Assembly: GCA_017883605.1 (NCBI GenBank)
Contig: JADGNH010000120.1
Coordinates: 1-6,037 of the forward strand
From: Methanobacteriaceae archaeon
GTDB lineage: Archaea > Methanobacteriota > Methanobacteria > Methanobacteriales > Methanobacteriaceae
Reading direction: 5' to 3'
DNA length: 6,037 nt
Part shown: positions 5,317 through 6,037 of the stretch, one piece after another
Numbering within the stretch: the first letter of the stretch is position 1
How the letters are laid out: every line of letters begins with the position of its first letter
The notes under the pieces: generated by a model
Told to the model about the DNA's origin: nothing
Databases searched by the model: none
What the model saw: the letters and a program-made list of their open reading frames with translations, nothing else
Made by a program: the position numbers and the translations under genes

Positions 5317-5877
5317 TTAATCACCTTCCAGATCTTCTTTACACTCTTCACAGACAAATTTACCATCAACGTCCTCTAAATATTCCATGAAGTTGTTGCA
5401 AATTTCACAGACACCAGGGACCGATCTTTCGTCGGCAGAATATTCGTTATGATTCTCCATTCTGGCGTTTTCCACTAAAATTTCAGTCAATTCAGGAGAA
5501 ACCATCAAAACATCAGTTGAAGTTATAATACCTACCAGAACTCCGTTGTTAACAACTGGTAATCTTCTTATGTTCTTCTTAGCCATAATTCTGGCAGCCT
5601 GGTTTAAATCACTTCCAGGGGGAATTTTTATGAGGTTTTTAGTCATAATTTGGTTTATAGCTATTTCACTTGCCTTGATATCCTTTGAAACAACCTTATT
5701 GATTATATCACTTTCTGTAACCAACCCTTCAGGCTCAGCGTTGCTCTTTATTATTAAGCTACCTATCTTGAATTTTCTCATTAAGATGGCTGCATCTCTT
5801 ACGCTGGTCTTGGGATCTACGGTCAATACATTCGATGTCATGGCGTCGTGTACGGTCACCTGAGCATCCATTTCCAT
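5317..5877 (-). CDS. CBS-pair protein with C-terminal Zn ribbon
   Basis: 186 residues: CBS domains at about 8-65 (signature GLVTESD 51-57) and 72-126 (GIITSTD 116-122), forming one Bateman module. A linker of about 25 residues follows, then a Zn-ribbon-like tail with CEIC (C157, C160) and CEEC (C176, C179) and a very acidic end. This is the architecture of the archaeal CBS-Zn ribbon family represented by Thermoplasma TA0289, in which the cysteines bind a metal (recalled from the literature). The Zn ribbon could mediate nucleic-acid or protein contact under control of the CBS ligand; that is inference. It is the smallest member of the cluster and the only one with an added effector-like domain. 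The ATG at 5877 has GGAGG (5886-5890) 8 nt upstream. It lies 13 nt after the upstream gene's stop, so it is probably in the same transcript. Its last codons (GAA GGT GAT) form the SD of the next gene. Confidence 0.92.
   Translation of the reverse strand: MEMDAQVTVHDAMTSNVLTVDPKTSVRDAAILMRKFKIGSLIIKSNAEPEGLVTESDIINKVVSKDIKASEIAINQIMTKNLIKIPPGSDLNQAARIMAKKNIRRLPVVNNGVLVGIITSTDVLMVSPELTEILVENARMENHNEYSADERSVPGVCEICNNFMEYLEDVDGKFVCEECKEDLEGD
5320..5329 (-). promoter_or_regulatory. Ribosome-binding site deciding the TTG start of the second CBS gene
   Basis: GGAAGGTGAT on the coding strand, of which AGGTGAT pairs fully with the archaeal 16S 3' end. It overlaps the last codons of the CBS-Zn ribbon gene and lies 4 nt before TTG at 5315. 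It supports that TTG over the ATG at 5369. Confidence 0.75.
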
Positions 5878-5890
5878 GGGAAAAACCTCC

Positions 5891-6037
5891 TTATCTTATT
5901 TTTAGAAGTTTATGAATCTGTGGTATGGTAAGTACTTCCAGATATTCACCGACTTTCTCAGAAATTTCAAACAATTTATGGCTATGCTCCTCCCAAGATT
6001 TAAGGGGACTTACCGGTTGAATAACCACAGACAATTT
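5891..6037 (-). CDS. queE: Probable 7-carboxy-7-deazaguanine synthase (radical SAM), C-terminal fragment
   Basis: The last 48 codons of a gene entering from the right edge, in frame to TAA at 5891-5893. The translation starts KLSVVIQPVSPLKSWEEHS and ends LTIPQIHKLLKIR. A 'V(I)QPV(S/T)P' segment, a short helix and a terminal '(I)PQxHKLL' resemble the end of QueE. That radical-SAM enzyme makes 7-carboxy-7-deazaguanine on the route to preQ0, which archaea use for archaeosine in tRNA. The radical-SAM cysteine motif lies outside the window, so this is recognition of a C-terminal pattern only. Another radical-SAM protein with a similar tail remains possible. The stop is 13 nt before the next ATG, so the CBS genes may be read from this gene's transcript. 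Confidence 0.55.
   Translation of the reverse strand, partial: KLSVVIQPVSPLKSWEEHSHKLFEISEKVGEYLEVLTIPQIHKLLKIR

Noticed and set aside
5316..5369. N-terminal extension of the second CBS gene to ATG 5369
   Set aside because: Overlaps the Zn-ribbon codons of the upstream gene in another frame, and a better TTG start with strong SD lies right after that gene's stop.

Overview
The window looks like the chromosome of a methanogenic archaeon, most likely of the order Methanobacteriales. The evidence is the AT-rich base composition, GGAGGTGAT-type Shine-Dalgarno sites, an archaeal-type ATP-dependent RNA ligase (Pab1020/Rnl3 family), and a run of stand-alone CBS-domain proteins of the kind older methanogen annotations call 'IMP dehydrogenase-related'. 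No mobile element, tRNA, rRNA or CRISPR array is visible. All genes lie on the minus strand, so the transcribed order runs from the right edge to the left edge.

In transcription order: (1) the last 48 codons of a probable radical-SAM 7-carboxy-7-deazaguanine synthase (QueE); (2) a two-CBS protein with a C-terminal Zn ribbon; (3) to (6) four consecutive proteins, each made of four CBS domains (two Bateman modules) and nothing else; (7) an archaeal RNA ligase; (8) the first 36 codons of prephenate dehydratase (PheA), cut by the left edge. The five CBS proteins carry 18 CBS domains in about 4.4 kb. The first three genes are tightly packed, with gaps of 13 and 1 nt. The third CBS gene follows a 190-nt gap, the fourth a 138-nt gap and the fifth a 95-nt gap. 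The fifth CBS gene and the ligase reading frame overlap or abut.

Tandem CBS pairs generally bind adenosine compounds (AMP, ADP, ATP, SAM) and often control a partner protein. Here they sit beside an ATP-consuming RNA ligase, so an adenylate-sensing regulatory set linked to RNA ligation or RNA metabolism is a reasonable hypothesis, but it is inference only.

Three points stand out. First, the conventional ATG of the ligase cuts off the first half of an in-frame Zn ribbon (CPKCG upstream, CSSCG downstream). The true start is therefore probably a non-canonical ATT, or a TTG with one base missing after it. Second, three intergenic gaps carry unrelated short tandem repeats (20, 26-28 and 15 bp), and a fourth carries a doubled 9-bp ribosome-binding site. 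Two of the arrays are duplications of the 3' end of the preceding gene, including its stop codon. Third, a T9 tract early in the ligase gene could act as a slippage site or an archaeal-type termination signal. Two start sites differ from the longest open frame: the second CBS gene probably starts at a TTG just after the preceding stop, and the fourth at an ATG after the doubled ribosome-binding site.
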